A stretch of DNA of 64,000 nucleotides from Saccopteryx bilineata (GCF_036850765.1 NC_089491.1:186165520-186229519); one strand, 5' to 3'. Shown: positions 11,170 to 23,209, counted from the stretch's first letter. Notes: a model not told the origin generated them from the letters alone. Numbers and translations: made by a program.

Positions 11170-11525
11170 CCCAGAGATAGCAAGTTCTATCTCTGGAACC
11201 TATGAATGTAACCTTTGTGGGAAGTAGAGATGTTAAGTTCAGAACCACAAGATGAAGTCACCTGAATTATTTGGGTTGGCCCTAAATGCCATCCCAGTTG
11301 TCCTTATGAGAGAGATGAGAGACATGGGCACATGGGTAAAGGGGAGGTGAAGAACATAGAATGTGGCCACAAGCCAGGGGATACCTGCAGCCACCAGAAG
11401 CTGGAAGAGGCAGGAAGGATCCTCCCCTGGAGCCATCAGAGGGGAGTGGCCCTGCCAACACTGTGGTTCCAGGCTTCTGGCCTCTAGGTCTGTAAGAGAA
11501 TTTCTGCGGTTTTAAGCCCCAATGT
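11170..11525 (-). repeat. MLT1-like MaLR LTR fragment
   Basis: The order of phrases (gaacctatgaatgtaacctt, ttgggttggccctaaatgcc, tccttatgagagag, ccaccagaagctggaagagg, ttctggcctctaggtctg) matches the antisense of ancient MLT1 LTRs. It is heavily diverged and I judged it by memory of the consensus. Confidence 0.65.
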
Positions 11526-11529
11526 GTAC

Positions 11530-12700
11530 CGTCTATATCTAAATGTTTTCCTGTTTGTTTCACCAGACAGAAATCTCCCAAAGTGTTGCTTTGTTGTTGT
11601 CTAGGTAAATTAAACAAGTAACTTAAAAATTTTAAGTCTTTAGCATTACCTCTGATGAGTACAAAGACACATACAAATAACTTCATGGGAGCCCAGGACA
11701 AGTGGAAGAAGTGAAAGAGTCCCACTTCAGGGTGGGTCATACTGGGAGGTGCTGTTTGTCAAAGCAGCCGAAGTACTTCAGACTGGCATTTAAACTGCAA
11801 CATGTATTCTCTGGGATCCGGAGACTGAGCACGAGAGGAGGGTGGGGCCAGGTGTAACCTGTGCTCAGAAAGGGCAGGCGGGGTGGTGCGAGGGACGGAG
11901 GGTGGAGGATGACCTCAGGAAGGTGCCTTGGAGTCATCTGGATTCAGATCAGACAGAGTAGCCTCTAGGGTCTAGAAGAATGATCTTGACCCATCCTGAA
12001 TCTCAGGGGGACCTGGCCAAGCTTCCAGGGGCTGTAACCAGCCTCTCCTGAGCACCTGGAGTGGAGAAAAGACCACGGTCCTCTCTAATGACTCCCTACT
12101 TTTTACCAAAGCATCCTAAAGAGGTAAACAAATTGTTCTGTGAGGAGGAGTCCAGCAGTGTTACCCCAAGTCATCCACACAGGAGGAGGGGAGACAGTGC
12201 CGTTCTTCTAACACCACTGATTAGAAACCAGGATCTTGACTAGACTTCCTTATTTGTGTCTGGGTCATTCACATCAGGCTTGGCAGTCTTGTGGGGATAA
12301 GAATTGGGTAGGAGCTGGGGAAGACCCTGCTCACACTCTGAGCCTGTGGTAACCCCAGCTCAGCTCTCTGGTTCTTTCTGAGGGATTACCATGCATCTTA
12401 ACTCACACTAAAATGGCACCTTGGTTCTATTTTCCATTGTTCCTTGTTACTTGCCTCCCCCTGAGATCTCACCAGGGAGAATGGGTTATTGGCAGGGCAG
12501 ATTCAGACTCTTCTAGGACCCCCTGCTTCAAATCCCATCCAATCTCCTTCTTGACTCCTTCTCACCAAATTCTCCTCACCGATGGCTGGCGAGGCCTCAT
12601 GCTGTCCTTTATGTGTAAAGGGAAAGAGGACAGTTACAGGAACCCAGAGACATTGGTCCTAGACTTGACTTTGCACCTTCTTGCTAATGAATTTGAACAA
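11530..12700. other. Intergenic, no gene seen
   Basis: Unique-looking sequence; no recognisable repeat or conserved reading frame. Confidence 0.45.
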
Positions 12701-12711
12701 GCCACCTCTCT

Positions 12712-13055
12712 ATTAAGGCTTGAATGTTGGTGCCCCTACCCAAATTTGTGTGCCGAAGCCCTTTCCCCAATATAATGGTATTTGGAGGAGGGGGTCTTCA
12801 GGGATGATGAAGTTCAGATGGAATCATGAGAATGAAGCACACGATGGAATGAATGCCCTTATCAGAAGAGAAAGAGGCCAGAGCTGCCTCCATCATGTGA
12901 GGACCCAGCACAAAGGCTGCTATATGTAGCCAGGAAGTGCCCTCTTCCAGAACCAAATTTGCCAGCACCTTGATCTCAGAAATTTAAGAAATAAATGTCT
13001 GTTGCTTAAGTCCCCCAGTCGGTGGTGTTCTGTTATAGCAGCTCAGCTGACAGAC
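12712..13055 (-). repeat. MLT1-like MaLR LTR fragment
   Basis: This is an antisense MLT1 pattern: cttgaatgttggtgcccc, then ccagcaccttgatctcag, gtctgttgcttaagtc and ggtgttctgttatagcagc. It is a diverged ancient retrotransposon LTR. Confidence 0.65.
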
Positions 13056-13059
13056 AATT

Positions 13060-14480
13060 TCCCTGTGCCTCAGTTTCCTTGTGAGCTCATCAGAAGTCAG
13101 CAGATGGACCCAGCCCACTCTAGCCTGCCAGAGGCAGAGCTGGGACCAGGACACCCTCAAAGCCAGTTTCCTCATCTGTACATTGTGAGAAGTAGTGTTT
13201 GTCTCATGGGACCTTCAGGTGGGAGAACTGAAAACAGATGTGTGAGCTCTTTAAACGCTTTAAAGCAAAAGAAGTTAACTATTAGATAAAAGAGACTTCC
13301 ATAGAGGGGCTGATTGGAGCATACCTTAATCAGATCAGTGGTAGTTGACACAGCATTTTCCAAAATGTGTTCCCGAGAACACTCATGCTACCAGTTGCAC
13401 CTTGAGAATGCGGTTCTCTGGTCAAGCAAGTTGGAAAAACTGGTCTTTGCCTAGAGTTTTACCAGGCACTTTGGGAGAGTGAGGGCTCAGAGGAATACTG
13501 GGGTAAACGGACCCATTGAAATGTGTAGAATTGAGCATTTTCCAACCTTATTCTTCAGAGAATTGAGGTTAATGGTCAGAGCTGTCCCTGCTCCTGTTTT
13601 GATGGACAGGAGAGCAGGTGAGAGAGCAGGATTCCTGTTGCAAAGATGAGAAGGAGTGTGGAGGGGGGAAGAGGAGCTGGGTCAGGAAAACAGCTGATAT
13701 TTCACTGTTTTGCCCCATTTTCTTTCGACAAGGCAGACCAATTGCAGGTGGCACCTGGAGGCACCTGGAGTTCTGCTTGACATGGTGTGTAAGATGCGTT
13801 TTGTCCCAAACATCACTGACTTTATAAAACATCATTAGTTCCTTGAGGGATTACTTAATGGAGGAAACAGTGCCCTTAGCAAAGCAGCATTAATGCAGAG
13901 CTCTCAGTTTAAAATAGGGCCGAGTAGGCTGGTTAGGGTCCCAAGGATTAAACTCTCAATGTTATGGCCCAAAAATCAAGGATTAAAATGCACACTTCAC
14001 TAAAATAGAAAGAAATCCACTGCTTAATGGCTTATGAAAAGCAGGGTGGGAAAGGGGGTCTGAACAGGTTAGGCTGATTTGCTGAGAAGGCCCAGAGGCA
14101 GAGACAGAGGGGCTTGACCTTTTTTGGGAGCAAGCTGCTTTCTCTCCACAGCTGAGGAAATTATGGCTTAGCATATAAAGATGGGCTCTGGCCATCAGCA
14201 AGTTGGTGGCAGAGCTGGGACTGATTCCTTTCAGTGCCTCTGGAGACTGGATTCAGAGGGAAGGAGAAAACTCAGAATTTAAACCCAGGTGAGGAAGGAA
14301 AGAAGAGAGGGAGGGAAATAGGGAAGGAGGGAGGGAGGAAGAAAAAGGGGCTAGGTATGATAGCCTAAGGCCACGGGAGTTAGTTTTCTGACCTCAGAGG
14401 TTAGTCTGTGTACGCTGCAGCCCATCTTCCCCTGGTGATGAGGCCTGTACCATCCCATGGCTCTGGGGAAGCAGCCATTT
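13060..14480. other. Intergenic, purine-rich tract and ancient repeat traces
   Basis: A GGAA/GGGA purine-rich tract lies at about 14285-14352. A stretch near 13350-13440 (ttttccaaaatgtgttccc) looks like an old DNA-transposon relic. No exon was recognised. Confidence 0.4.
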
Positions 14481-14499
14481 TTAAAGAACCAGGCTCCAG

Positions 14500-14895
14500 C
14501 CTGACCAGGTATGGCGCAGTGGATACAGCGTTGAACTGGGATGTTGAAGACTCTAGTTTGAAACCCCAAGGTCACCGGCTTGAGCATGGGCTCTTCTGGC
14601 TTGAGCACGAAGCTCTAGGCTTGAGCGTGAGATCATAGACATGACCCCATGGTCGCTGGCTTGAAGCCCAAGGTCACTGGCTTGAGCCCAAGGTCTCTGG
14701 CTTGAGCAAGGGGTCACTTGCTCTACTGTAGCCCCCTGGTCAAGGCACATATGAGAAAGCAATCAATGAACAACTTAGGAGCTATAACAAAGAATTGATG
14801 CTTCTCATCTCTCTCCCTTTCTGTCTGTTTGTCCCTATCTGTCTCTGTCTCTGTCACTAAAAAACAAAAACAAAAACAATATAAAACAAAAAACA
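14500..14895 (+). mobile_element. tRNA-derived SINE, type B
   Basis: The head is CCTGACCAGGTATGGCGCAG. The body has repeated 'gctTGAGCccaaGGTC' phrases, then CAAGGCACATATGAGAAAGC and a CTCTGTCT-rich, A-rich tail. The short duplication AACCAGGC occurs at 14487-14494 and 14896-14903. The body contains an internal tandem expansion of the roughly 20-bp 'ggtcactggcttgagcccaa' motif. Confidence 0.88.
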
Positions 14896-14980
14896 AACCA
14901 GGCCCATATGTCTGCTGGCCAGGCTGAAAGAAGTACTGACTGAGGGTACAGCAGCAAGTCCCTTTGTTTGTGGGACTGGG

Positions 14981-15326
14981 TGTAAGGTCGGTGGATAATG
15001 GGAAAGGTCAGACCCGCTAACTCTGGCTAGGACCGCCCACAACCAAGCGCACCAAAAGAGGCTTTGCAGGAACCCTTTGGAAAAAAGCGACCGTCTGCCA
15101 GCCAGTGAGATTTCACCACGTCATGTTAGCTCGGCCACCCTAGGGACCCCTTTAAATATCTCCCACACAGGTCACCCTTTGCGACTTCCTTGGCCTCCAT
15201 CTTTCCTCGGGGCCAGGGAACCTCGCCGGGCAGGATACGTGCTCTGTACTCAATAAAGCCTTTTACTATTCCACACTTCGTGGCTCTGGCCCCTTCCTTC
15301 CTTCTCGGCGGGAAAAATACCTTACA
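14981..15326 (+). mobile_element. Solo LTR of a tRNA-Phe-type class I ERV
   Basis: This 346-bp LTR begins TGTAAGGTCGGTGGATAATG and ends GGGAAAAATACCTTACA. A 5-bp duplication CTGGG flanks it directly (14976-14980 and 15327-15331). It has a TTTAAATA-type TATA box near 15150 and an AATAAA near 15252. It shares both ends and much of the body with the two LTRs of the provirus at 41130-43767. No internal viral sequence follows, so it arose by LTR-LTR recombination. Confidence 0.92.
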
Positions 15327-15339
15327 CTGGGAACCCCAG

Positions 15340-15756
15340 AGAATTCACAGCCAGTCTTTCTTTGGAGCTCAAGCTGCACATTAAGCCTGGAGACGGTTGT
15401 CCCATGCCTCCTGTGAGGTGGAGGAAACCAGTCTGCGGAGAGGGGGACGGACAGCACAACAGGGCCACAGGTGGAAGGATAGCCCTACTGGCATGAAGTT
15501 CCCGGACATGGTTTTTCCCACAGCTGGATGAGCCCATACATTTCTCTGTTTACCGAATCTTGTTAGCTTGGGTTCCCTCACTGATGTGGGGGTTTTTCAA
15601 GAGCCACAGCTGGAGGTGTCAAGGTCTGGGTCATCAGCTGGGTGGGTCAAAAGATCCCAGAGAATAATCAGGCAAGTTAACCAGTAAGGCAGCAACTTCT
15701 CCCTTCAGAGCTGTTGGAAATACTTCTGTGTGAAATATCGCTTATGGTGGGTCAGG
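15340..15756. other. Intergenic, no gene seen
   Basis: Unique sequence between the solo LTR and a hAT element. Confidence 0.45.
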
Positions 15757-15764
15757 GGTTAGAA

Positions 15765-16096
15765 CAGGGGTGCCCAAACTATGGCCCATGGGCCGCATGC
15801 AGCCCCCTGAGGCCATTTATCCAGCTCCCACCGCACTTCCAGAAAGGGTACCTCTTTCATTGGTGGTCAGTGAGAGGAGCATAGTTCCCATTGAAATACT
15901 GGTCAGTTTGTTGATTTAAATTTACTTGGTCTTTATTTTAAATATTGCATTTGTTCCTGTTTTGTTTTTTTTACTTTAAAATAAGATATGTGCAGTGTGC
16001 ATAGGGATTTGTTCATAGTTTTTTTTATAGTCTAGCCCTCCAATGGTCTGAGGGACAGTGAACTGGCCCCCTGTGTAAAAAGTTTGGGGACCCCTG
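15765..16096. mobile_element. Non-autonomous hAT transposon, family 2, 332-bp form
   Basis: The ends are CAGGGGTGCCCAAACT and AGTTTGGGGACCCCTG. The 8-bp duplication is GGTTAGAA (15757-15764 and 16097-16104). It is inverted relative to the HSPH1 intron copies and retains about 140 bp of internal AT-rich sequence that they lack, part of which is also in the 47558 copy. Confidence 0.93.
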
Positions 16097-16196
16097 GGTT
16101 AGAAGGTCGGGGATCAGTGGGTGGGTCTTCTAAAAAATGCCAAGTAAGGATCCACCATTCTTGGCACAGAGCAGTCAGTCAAGAGGACTGAGATTA

Positions 16197-16504
16197 GCCT
16201 GACCAGGTGGTGCGCAGTGAATAGAGCATCAGACTGGGATGCAGAGGACCCAGGTTTGAGACCCCGAAGTCACCAGCTTGAGCGCGAGCTCATCAGGTTT
16301 GAGCAGAGCTCACCAGCTTGGACCCAAGGTCACTGGCTTGAGCAAGGGGTCACTCGGTCTGCTGTAGCCCCTGGTCAAGGCACATATGAGACAGCAATTA
16401 ATGAACAACTAAGGAGCCGAAATGAAGAATTGATGATTCTCATCTCTCTCCCTTCCAGTCTGTCTGTCCCTATCTGTACCTCTCTCTGACTCTCTCTGTT
16501 GCTG

Positions 16505-16548
<44 letters not shown>
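16197..16548 (+). mobile_element. tRNA-derived SINE, type B, with CA-repeat tail
   Basis: The head is GCCTGACCAGGTGGTGCGCA, followed by the typical GGTTTGAGACCCCGAAG B-box region and the CACATATGAGACAGC motif. The tail has grown into (CA)n. The duplication AAGAGGACT lies at 16181-16189 and 16549-16557. Confidence 0.9.
16506..16547 (+). repeat. (CA)n microsatellite
   Basis: About 21 CA units lie in the SINE tail. Confidence 0.95.
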
Positions 16549-16551
<3 letters not shown>

Positions 16552-16694
16552 AGGACTAAGGCTACTGGGATCTTGAGTGTGAGATTAAAGGACCCTGACA
16601 TGTGAAAGGGGCAAGGATCACCCTTAATAATATTTGGGGGATCCAGGGCAAGAGAAAAAAAAAAGAAAAATGCAGCCTTCAAAAGTGAAATATC

Positions 16695-17118
16695 GGCCCT
16701 GGCCAGTTGGCTCAGCGGTAGAGCGTCGGCCTGGCGTGCGGGGGACCCGGGTTCAATTCCCGGCCAGGGCACATAGGAGAAGCGCCCATTTGCTTCTCCA
16801 CCCCCGCCCCCCTCCTTCCTCTCTGTCTCTCTCTTCCCTTCCCGCAGCCAAGGCTCCATTGGAGCAAAGATGGCCCAGGCGCTGGGGATGGCTCCTTGGC
16901 CTCTGTCCCAGGTGCTAGAGTGGCTCTGGTCACGGCAGAGCGATGCCCCGGAGGGGCAGAGCATCGCCCCCTGGTGGGCAGAGCGTCGCCCCTGGTGGGT
17001 GTGCCGGGTGGATCCCGGTCGGGCGCATGCGGGAGTCTGTCTGACTGTCTCTCCCCGTTTCCAGCTTCAGAAAAATACCAAAAAAAAAGGTAAAAAAAAA
17101 AGGTAAAAAAAAAAAAAA
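16695..17118 (+). mobile_element. tRNA-derived SINE, type A, full length
   Basis: The element runs from GGCCCTGGCCAGTTGGCTCA through the tRNA-like head, the CTCCATTGGAGCAAAGATGG body and the TTCAGAAAAATACC 3' end to an A-rich tail. The duplication AGTGAAATATC lies at 16684-16694 and 17119-17129. It sits 147 bases from the preceding type B SINE. Confidence 0.93.
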
Positions 17119-17129
17119 AGTGAAATATC

Positions 17130-18015
17130 AAGTTAACAAAGTGTTAAGTACAATATTTAACAGGTGATGAGTGTTCTATCCTCCTACCCTGGTCACTCTA
17201 GAAGGCCCTAGAAGGCCAATTAGGGTATAGAATTTGGGGGTTCCTCATAGTTCTTAGGTAAATGGGATTACCCATACCTAGCTGTCCCCTTCCTTCTCCA
17301 CTCCTAGTTTCTTCTTGCACCATAAGGGGCTTTCCTGTGCATATACACATGTACCCCCACCGGCACGTCCAATAGCCATCCAAACTCCAGCAAACACCTG
17401 CCCCTTAGCCATGTTGCTGTGGTGGGACTGTGTGATCACTCCTTGGATGGATGGATCACAAATGGGGGGCACGTTGCATGGGCTCTGAACATGGGATCTT
17501 CAGGTCCTATAGGGTAGTAGAGAAGTGGGTGGACCCTTCTTGCTAGTCCCTCTGGGGGGGGGAGTCATGGGCAAGATAGTGCCCCTCTTGTCCAGGACTA
17601 AGAAAGGTACTAGTTATAGGCTGACCAAAGGGTGGGTGAGCAGAGGGTGCTGGACTTGGGGGTCAGGAGACTGCTCAGCTATGCAGTAGTATTCTCTGAA
17701 CCTCAAGATCTTCATTTGCAAAACGATGGCTTTGGATCAGAGGTAGAGATTACAGCCTATGGGGTGGGTCCAAGTTAAGGTGTAAATTTTGAATTCTTTG
17801 GCTGTGTGATTTGGAGCAAAATACTTGATCTGAGGACATTTCTCACATGTGAACTAGAGATGTATCCTGCTCAGGCTGCTTCAAAGATCAAGTGACGCTC
17901 ATGAAGAGATTAGTGTAGTCGATGCTCTCTACCTGATGGCTGTGACACTGTGCTTTTTCTACGGATGTTGGGATCTGATCACTTTAAATGGCTCTGGGTT
18001 TTCTTGTGCCATTGA
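17130..18015. other. Intergenic, no gene seen
   Basis: Unique-looking sequence; a short G9-10 run lies near 17556. Confidence 0.4.
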
Positions 18016-18019
18016 CTTA

Positions 18020-18190
18020 ACTGTTAACAATCAGCAAGTCACTTAACTGCCCCAAGCCTCAGTTTCCTTGTTGGTGAAATAGGGTAATAACAGCATCTCT
18101 ACATAGGGGTCTAATTGGGGGTAAAGGAGTTAATATGTCTAAGAGCTTAAGCAAGGCTTGTCTGGCACAAAGTAAACTTTGAAAACTCAG
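18020..18190. repeat. MIR SINE remnant
   Basis: The order 'caagtcacttaactgcccc', 'cctcagtttccttgttgg', 'gaaatagggtaataac', 'ggagttaatatgtctaagag', 'ctggcacaaagtaaac' follows the ancient mammalian MIR consensus. Confidence 0.75.
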
Positions 18191-18199
18191 AACTTTTTT

Positions 18200-19130
18200 T
18201 TAACCGCCAGCCCCATTTCCTTGCCACTGTCCTTGGCTCGCCTGTTGCAGTGGCTGCGGTGATGTTTAGGTGATGGGCTACTTTGGGTGCTGTGCTGCTG
18301 CCCATCAGCTCTGTCCTCACTCAATGAAGTATTGGCTTCCGAAGGAGAAAACCATCGACTGCAATTTGTTCACTTAAATTCAGGCTCTCATTGGTTTGGG
18401 AAGAAGCCGTGTTGGCTGCCATCCTTCTGTGTTCTGTTCTTTGGCCTGTCAGGCAAGGGCTCATCTCCGCCAGAGCTCTCAACTAACTGAGAAGGAGGAT
18501 TGGCCAAGGACAGGAAATAGTGGCCGGGTCTCAGACTCAAAACGGAAGCTGCTGTAGGGTCCCTTCTCCTTCCTGCAGCTCCCCTTCCCCCTCTTTCCTA
18601 TGCAATAACATTTAAATTGAACAAATCCAAGCTACTAATAGACAAACTCAACCTCTCCCCCGGGGCTGGCAGGGAGGGCACGTCATGGCACAGGAGGGTT
18701 GGGTGCACACTGGGCAACCTCAGCTCGCACGCCGTCCGGGAAGCCAGAGCTATGTCCCCGGCAGCTAGGGGAGCGGACCAGGGAGGCAGTAAGCCACACT
18801 TGGTGGTCCAGTACTGCCTCCTGCTTAAATGTAAGCCCCAAATGGAGTGTGGTCCTACCTCCGATGGCAGCACGGTTTTAATTGGCAAAATCACGTACAC
18901 ATTGATCCCTTTCACTTGAGTCTCTGTCACCAGCTCTGTCTTCCTTTCTGTTCACTTAAGCACCTTGGAAAGCCATCTGCTGCCACCCCTCAAGCTCCTC
19001 CCTTTCCAGTCCAGTCCTTGTCACTGTCACCCTCCCCACCAACTCTGTGCCAGCCACCGGAACCACTCACCATTTCCAGAATCTCCCCTGCCTCCTTGGC
19101 TTAGGGGCCTCGCCTTATGCTCTGCTTTCT
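18200..19130. other. Intergenic, no gene seen
   Basis: Unique sequence. Open frames near 18600-18930 show no recognisable domain. Confidence 0.4.
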
Positions 19131-19131
19131 T

Positions 19132-19275
19132 TCTCTTTAGTTTTTAACTGTGGCAAGATACACAGACCGTAACATTTAATCTCTGAACTGCTTTGAAGGG
19201 TCATTTCTGTGGTATTAGGTATATTCACATTGTGGTGCAACCATCCTCACCATCATCTCCTGAACTTGGTGACTG
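19132..19275 (-). repeat. Old L1 3' end fragment (L1M-like)
   Basis: The phrases TTTTTAACTGTGGCAAGATA and gtggtattaggtatattcac, then attgtggtgcaaccatcctc, resemble the antisense 3' end of ancient L1M elements. Recognised by eye. Confidence 0.5.
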
Positions 19276-19279
19276 GACC

Positions 19280-21690
19280 CAAGAAGGCCAGAATGGAGAA
19301 GCACTCGTTCTTCACTGACTTCTCAATAGAACCAGCACGGCCCAGAGCAGGGAGAAGAGGGCATAAAGGGCCTTTGGGTCCCCAGGCTGTCCCAGGTTTG
19401 GGAGCTCTGGGGCCTGACTCCACCCAGTGTTTGCACAGTGCTCCTGCAGGAGGAGCCTCTAGCGGAGCCCAAAGGGAAGGGCCTGAGAAGGTGGCCTTTG
19501 ACGAAACAGGATGACCAGACAAAAGTGGGGCTCCTTGGAATGCCTGAGTCATGCAGTTAGCATATTTACCAGTGAGATTCGAGTGGTGACCTCACAATAC
19601 TCACAGGCTGGAAGAGGTTAGGCATAAGTGGCTCATGCAGATGAGCCTAGGACACCTCAGCCAGGAAAGGCCGTCTTATGTCAGGAGGACCCTTGCTTTG
19701 ACCTGGACTTTTTAAGGGTGACCTGCCAGTCCCAAATGCACCCATCAATGTGTGTCTTCCTCCAGCTCAGCTCCAAGGACACGCTCTTCTGGGGAGCAAG
19801 GTGTAGAGGCCTTTTTGGCCGGAAGGAGACACAGACTCGGGAGTGGGACCCCATGCTCACACAGGTGACAGGGATCAAGAACAATTTGTCAATTACATGG
19901 ATTTTTCATGTTAGAACAAGGCACAGGGTGGTGGAATCCATTAGATGCAAGAGCATTTCCCCCTCGATTTCCAACTACCAACTCGGTGGAAGCGTCCTCT
20001 AGGCAGATGCTTTGCTGCACTTGGTGAGCTGACTTTTATTGTGCTTGTGTTTGGCATCCTGGCATCCTGGAGGAATCACTGCTGATACCAGGCTCTGATC
20101 AATGTGTTCAGTTTTGCAAAACAGATATTCAAAAAAACAATATTTTTCTGGTGGAAACAAAGCTTCAAAATCAGCCAGTCAGACCCCTTGCTTCATAAAT
20201 CAACAAGAGGGATTGCAGGAGGTCACCAGCTGATTAAGGAGAACTTGAGAGTAGAACCCAAGTGACCCTGACTCATAATCAGCTTTGCAAGCACATTATT
20301 CTGTGATTTCACCGTTTGGATTCCCACCGAGTAGCCTAGGGACACTATACAAAGGCTAATTTCTTTCTTCTCTCTGTGTATTTTTCTTGGAAGGAATTTA
20401 CAGTCTGTTTCATGGGGTGTTTGTAGTTGAATCAGCAAAATAATAAACATAGAAACACCTACTATTTTCCTTTCACAACATCAAGGTCACTAATGAAGCC
20501 TCTTGTCTCAAACACCATGCACGTTACATGTTTTGACTGCTGAACTGAGACCGCCTCTCTGCCCCCACCACGCGCTCTGCCTCAGCCGTCCTACATCTGC
20601 ACTTGCAGTCCGCCGCCCAGTCCTGGGGAGCAGCGCCCAGCCCAGGCTTTTCTGCATGTCAGCACATCCGCCGCTTCCTCTCTTTTCGCGCCCCTCCCCT
20701 GTGTTTTTATTTTCCAAATTGTGGGCCTGTCAAAATTAATGAGCTCATTTATTTTCTCTATATCAAATACACATGGAAATTATATTTCTAAACAGGCCAA
20801 AGTGCTGTGTGGCCACATCTGAGTCTTCTGAGAGCTACCAGAGCCCCTCTTTATAACCTTTGGGATAACCTTCTGAGAACTCTAACGTGCAGATGGGAGA
20901 GGCCTCCTGACAAGACAGAAGGTGTCCTTGATTTATTCTCGCTGGTCCCTTTATTTCCTACTGTGAACACACTTGGGGGCTGCACGCAGATGCCAGTGGT
21001 AAGGTTCTGCCGAGTGATCAGTATTCTAGAAGGCTGCCAAGGAAAACCTGAGAGACACTATTTTGCTGGCAAAGCAGGTGTCCTGCTATGAGTTGTAACA
21101 GCCAGTGAGCAGTAGCTCATGAAATGACCTTCTTTTCCGTTTATTAAAGTGCAAGCATTTCTTGGAAATCCATATATTTCACTGAGCTCTAAGTCAGGAC
21201 TCCACCTACCAGGGTCCTCTCAAAGCCTTCTGCTCCAGTTTGACCTTCATAGACTTTATCACTAAACTCATCCTTTCTGCCTTTCACTCATGAGGAATCC
21301 CAGCTTTTACATGTACTTCTGATGGCATGTGTGTGCTGGGGATGGACATTTCAGTGTCTGTCTCCCTTAGCTGTCACAGATGGTTTGAGCATGGGGCTCA
21401 GTCTCTTCATGTTCCAAGGCCATGGACAACAAACAACCTTCTTGTTGGCCAAAAGGAGGATAAAGTCAAGTGATACTGGGCACTGAGCTCCCACATCTCA
21501 CAGCAAGCCCTCCTTGCCCTGGTTCATAGTGTGATTATGGGACACACTTTTAATCTGGATCATGTTGTGACACTTTCAGGCTGTGGTTTTATTCCAGGCT
21601 GACCTGCCTGTAAGTGAAAAAGTCAACAACAGGTGTCCTGGATGTGCTTGGAACAACCTTGGCCTGACCTTTTCCTCCCCTGTGATGCCC
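19280..21690. other. Intergenic, no gene seen
   Basis: About 2.4 kb of unique-looking sequence with no recognised exon, repeat family or RNA gene. Confidence 0.4.
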
Positions 21691-21693
21691 TAT

Positions 21694-21795
21694 TCCTCCT
21701 CTCCTGTGTGCATAGCCAGAGCACCTCTGTCTGCCACTGGGTGATCCTCCTCTCCTGTGTGCATAGCCAGAGCACCTCTGTCTGCTACTGGGTGA
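21694..21795 (+). repeat. 51-bp tandem duplication
   Basis: Two adjacent 51-bp copies (21694-21744 and 21745-21795), each starting TCCTCCTCTCCTGTGTGCAT, differ at one base that I can see. Confidence 0.93.
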
Positions 21796-22424
21796 TCAGG
21801 CACCCCCTGGGATCTGTCAGAACGTCACAGGGCATTTTAGGGTGGTTGCAGGAGGCAATAAGGAAATTATCACAAGGACAACTCTCACAAGGTCCCTGGA
21901 GGAATAAAGATAATAAGTAGTAAGCATAGGATGGAAGGTAACCTCTTATCTAATTAGAGCAGAGCTTTGCTAGGTCTTAATCCTTGCTATGTAACTTTAT
22001 CTGACTCAGCTCTGCTTTTGCAGATCTTTGAGGAACAATTCTAGGATAACTGGCTCTGAAGAATTAAGCCTGAAATGCTTTCTTTAAAATGTGTCACTTG
22101 GTAAATAGACTACTCAACAGCTACTAAGAACATGTGGCAGAGATGAACAAGAGTTCTCACACCTTCTTCAAGGAACATGACTGAGGAGACCAGGTAAGTG
22201 CTGGAACAGGTACTGAGTGTCTCTGAGCAATCAGCCAGGGCCCACTCAGGCTAGGCCTTCCCCCACAGGCATCCTCAGTCCTGAATTGTTCCCATCAAGA
22301 TGAGACTCTGGAGTAACTCATTTTCTTATCAAACTCATTGCCTTCAATCCAGCTGCGTTCTCTTCATTTAAACACCTTTGACTTTGGCAATGTTTGTGAA
22401 AGTAAGCTGATTTTTACAATATGG

Positions 22425-23205
22425 ACTGATTATGTTCCCTTACCCCCCAAATTCATATGTTGACTGCCTAACTCCAATGTGACTATATTTGGAGATGGGG
22501 CCTTTAAAGAGGTAATTAAGGATGAAGGGCAGATCCTGATCTCATAGAATTGGTGTCCTGATAAGAAGAGACACCAGAGGCCTTAGCTGGTTGATTCAGT
22601 GGTACAGCATCAGCCTGGTGTGTGGATGTCCTAAGTTCGATTCTCAGTCAGGGCACCCATTTGCCTCTCCACACTTCATACTCACTTCTCTCTCTTTCTC
22701 TATTTCTATCTATCTATTTTTCTCTCTCTCTCTCTCTCTTCCCCTCCTGCAGCCATGGTTAGATTGGAGCGAGTTGGTCCTGGGTGCTGAGGATGGCTCC
22801 ATGGCCTCTGCCTCAGGCTCTAAGAGAGCTTGGTTGCTGAGCAATGAAGCAACATCCCAGATGGGCAGAGTATCGTTCCCTAGTGGGCTTGTCAGATGGA
22901 GCCCAGTCAGGATACCCACAGGAGTCTGTCTCAGCCTCCCTCTCACTGAATATAAATAAGTAAGTAAGTAAATAAATAAATAAATAAATAACACCAGAGA
23001 GCTCTTTCCAATCCTGTGAGGGCAGAGCAAGAAGGCAGAAGTTGCAATCCAGGAAGGGAGACTCGTCAGAGCCAGCCATGCTGGTGTCCTGGTCTCAGAT
23101 TTCCAGTCTTCAAGACTATGCATATGTAACAAAGCCTTGTTGTTTAAGCTGCCAAGTCAGTCTGTGGTATTTTGTTATGGCAGCTGGAGCAAATGAACAC
23201 ACTTG
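22425..23205 (-). repeat. MLT1-like MaLR LTR split by a SINE
   Basis: The left part (22425-22579) reads tatgttcccttacccc, aattcatatgttgactgcc, gtgactatatttggagatgg, aaagaggtaattaagg. The right part (22991-23205) ends ttgttgtttaagctgcc and tctgtggtattttgttatgg. Together they match antisense MLT1. The SINE at 22580-22990 interrupts it. Confidence 0.7.
22580..22990 (+). mobile_element. tRNA-derived SINE, type A, diverged
   Basis: The tRNA-like head GCCTTAGCTGGTTGATTCAG and GTTCGATTCTCAGTCAGGGC is followed by a pyrimidine-rich stretch, a body parallel to the 8061 copy, and an AAAT-repeat tail. The duplication ACACCAGAG lies at 22571-22579 and 22991-22999. Confidence 0.9.
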
Positions 23206-23209
23206 ACCT

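Noticed and set aside
16695..17131. Open frames of 90-165 codons on both strands over SINEs (also near 8.1-8.5 kb and 49.1-49.5 kb)
   Set aside because: Identical peptides recur wherever a type A SINE occurs; they are by-products of GC-rich repeat sequence, not genes.
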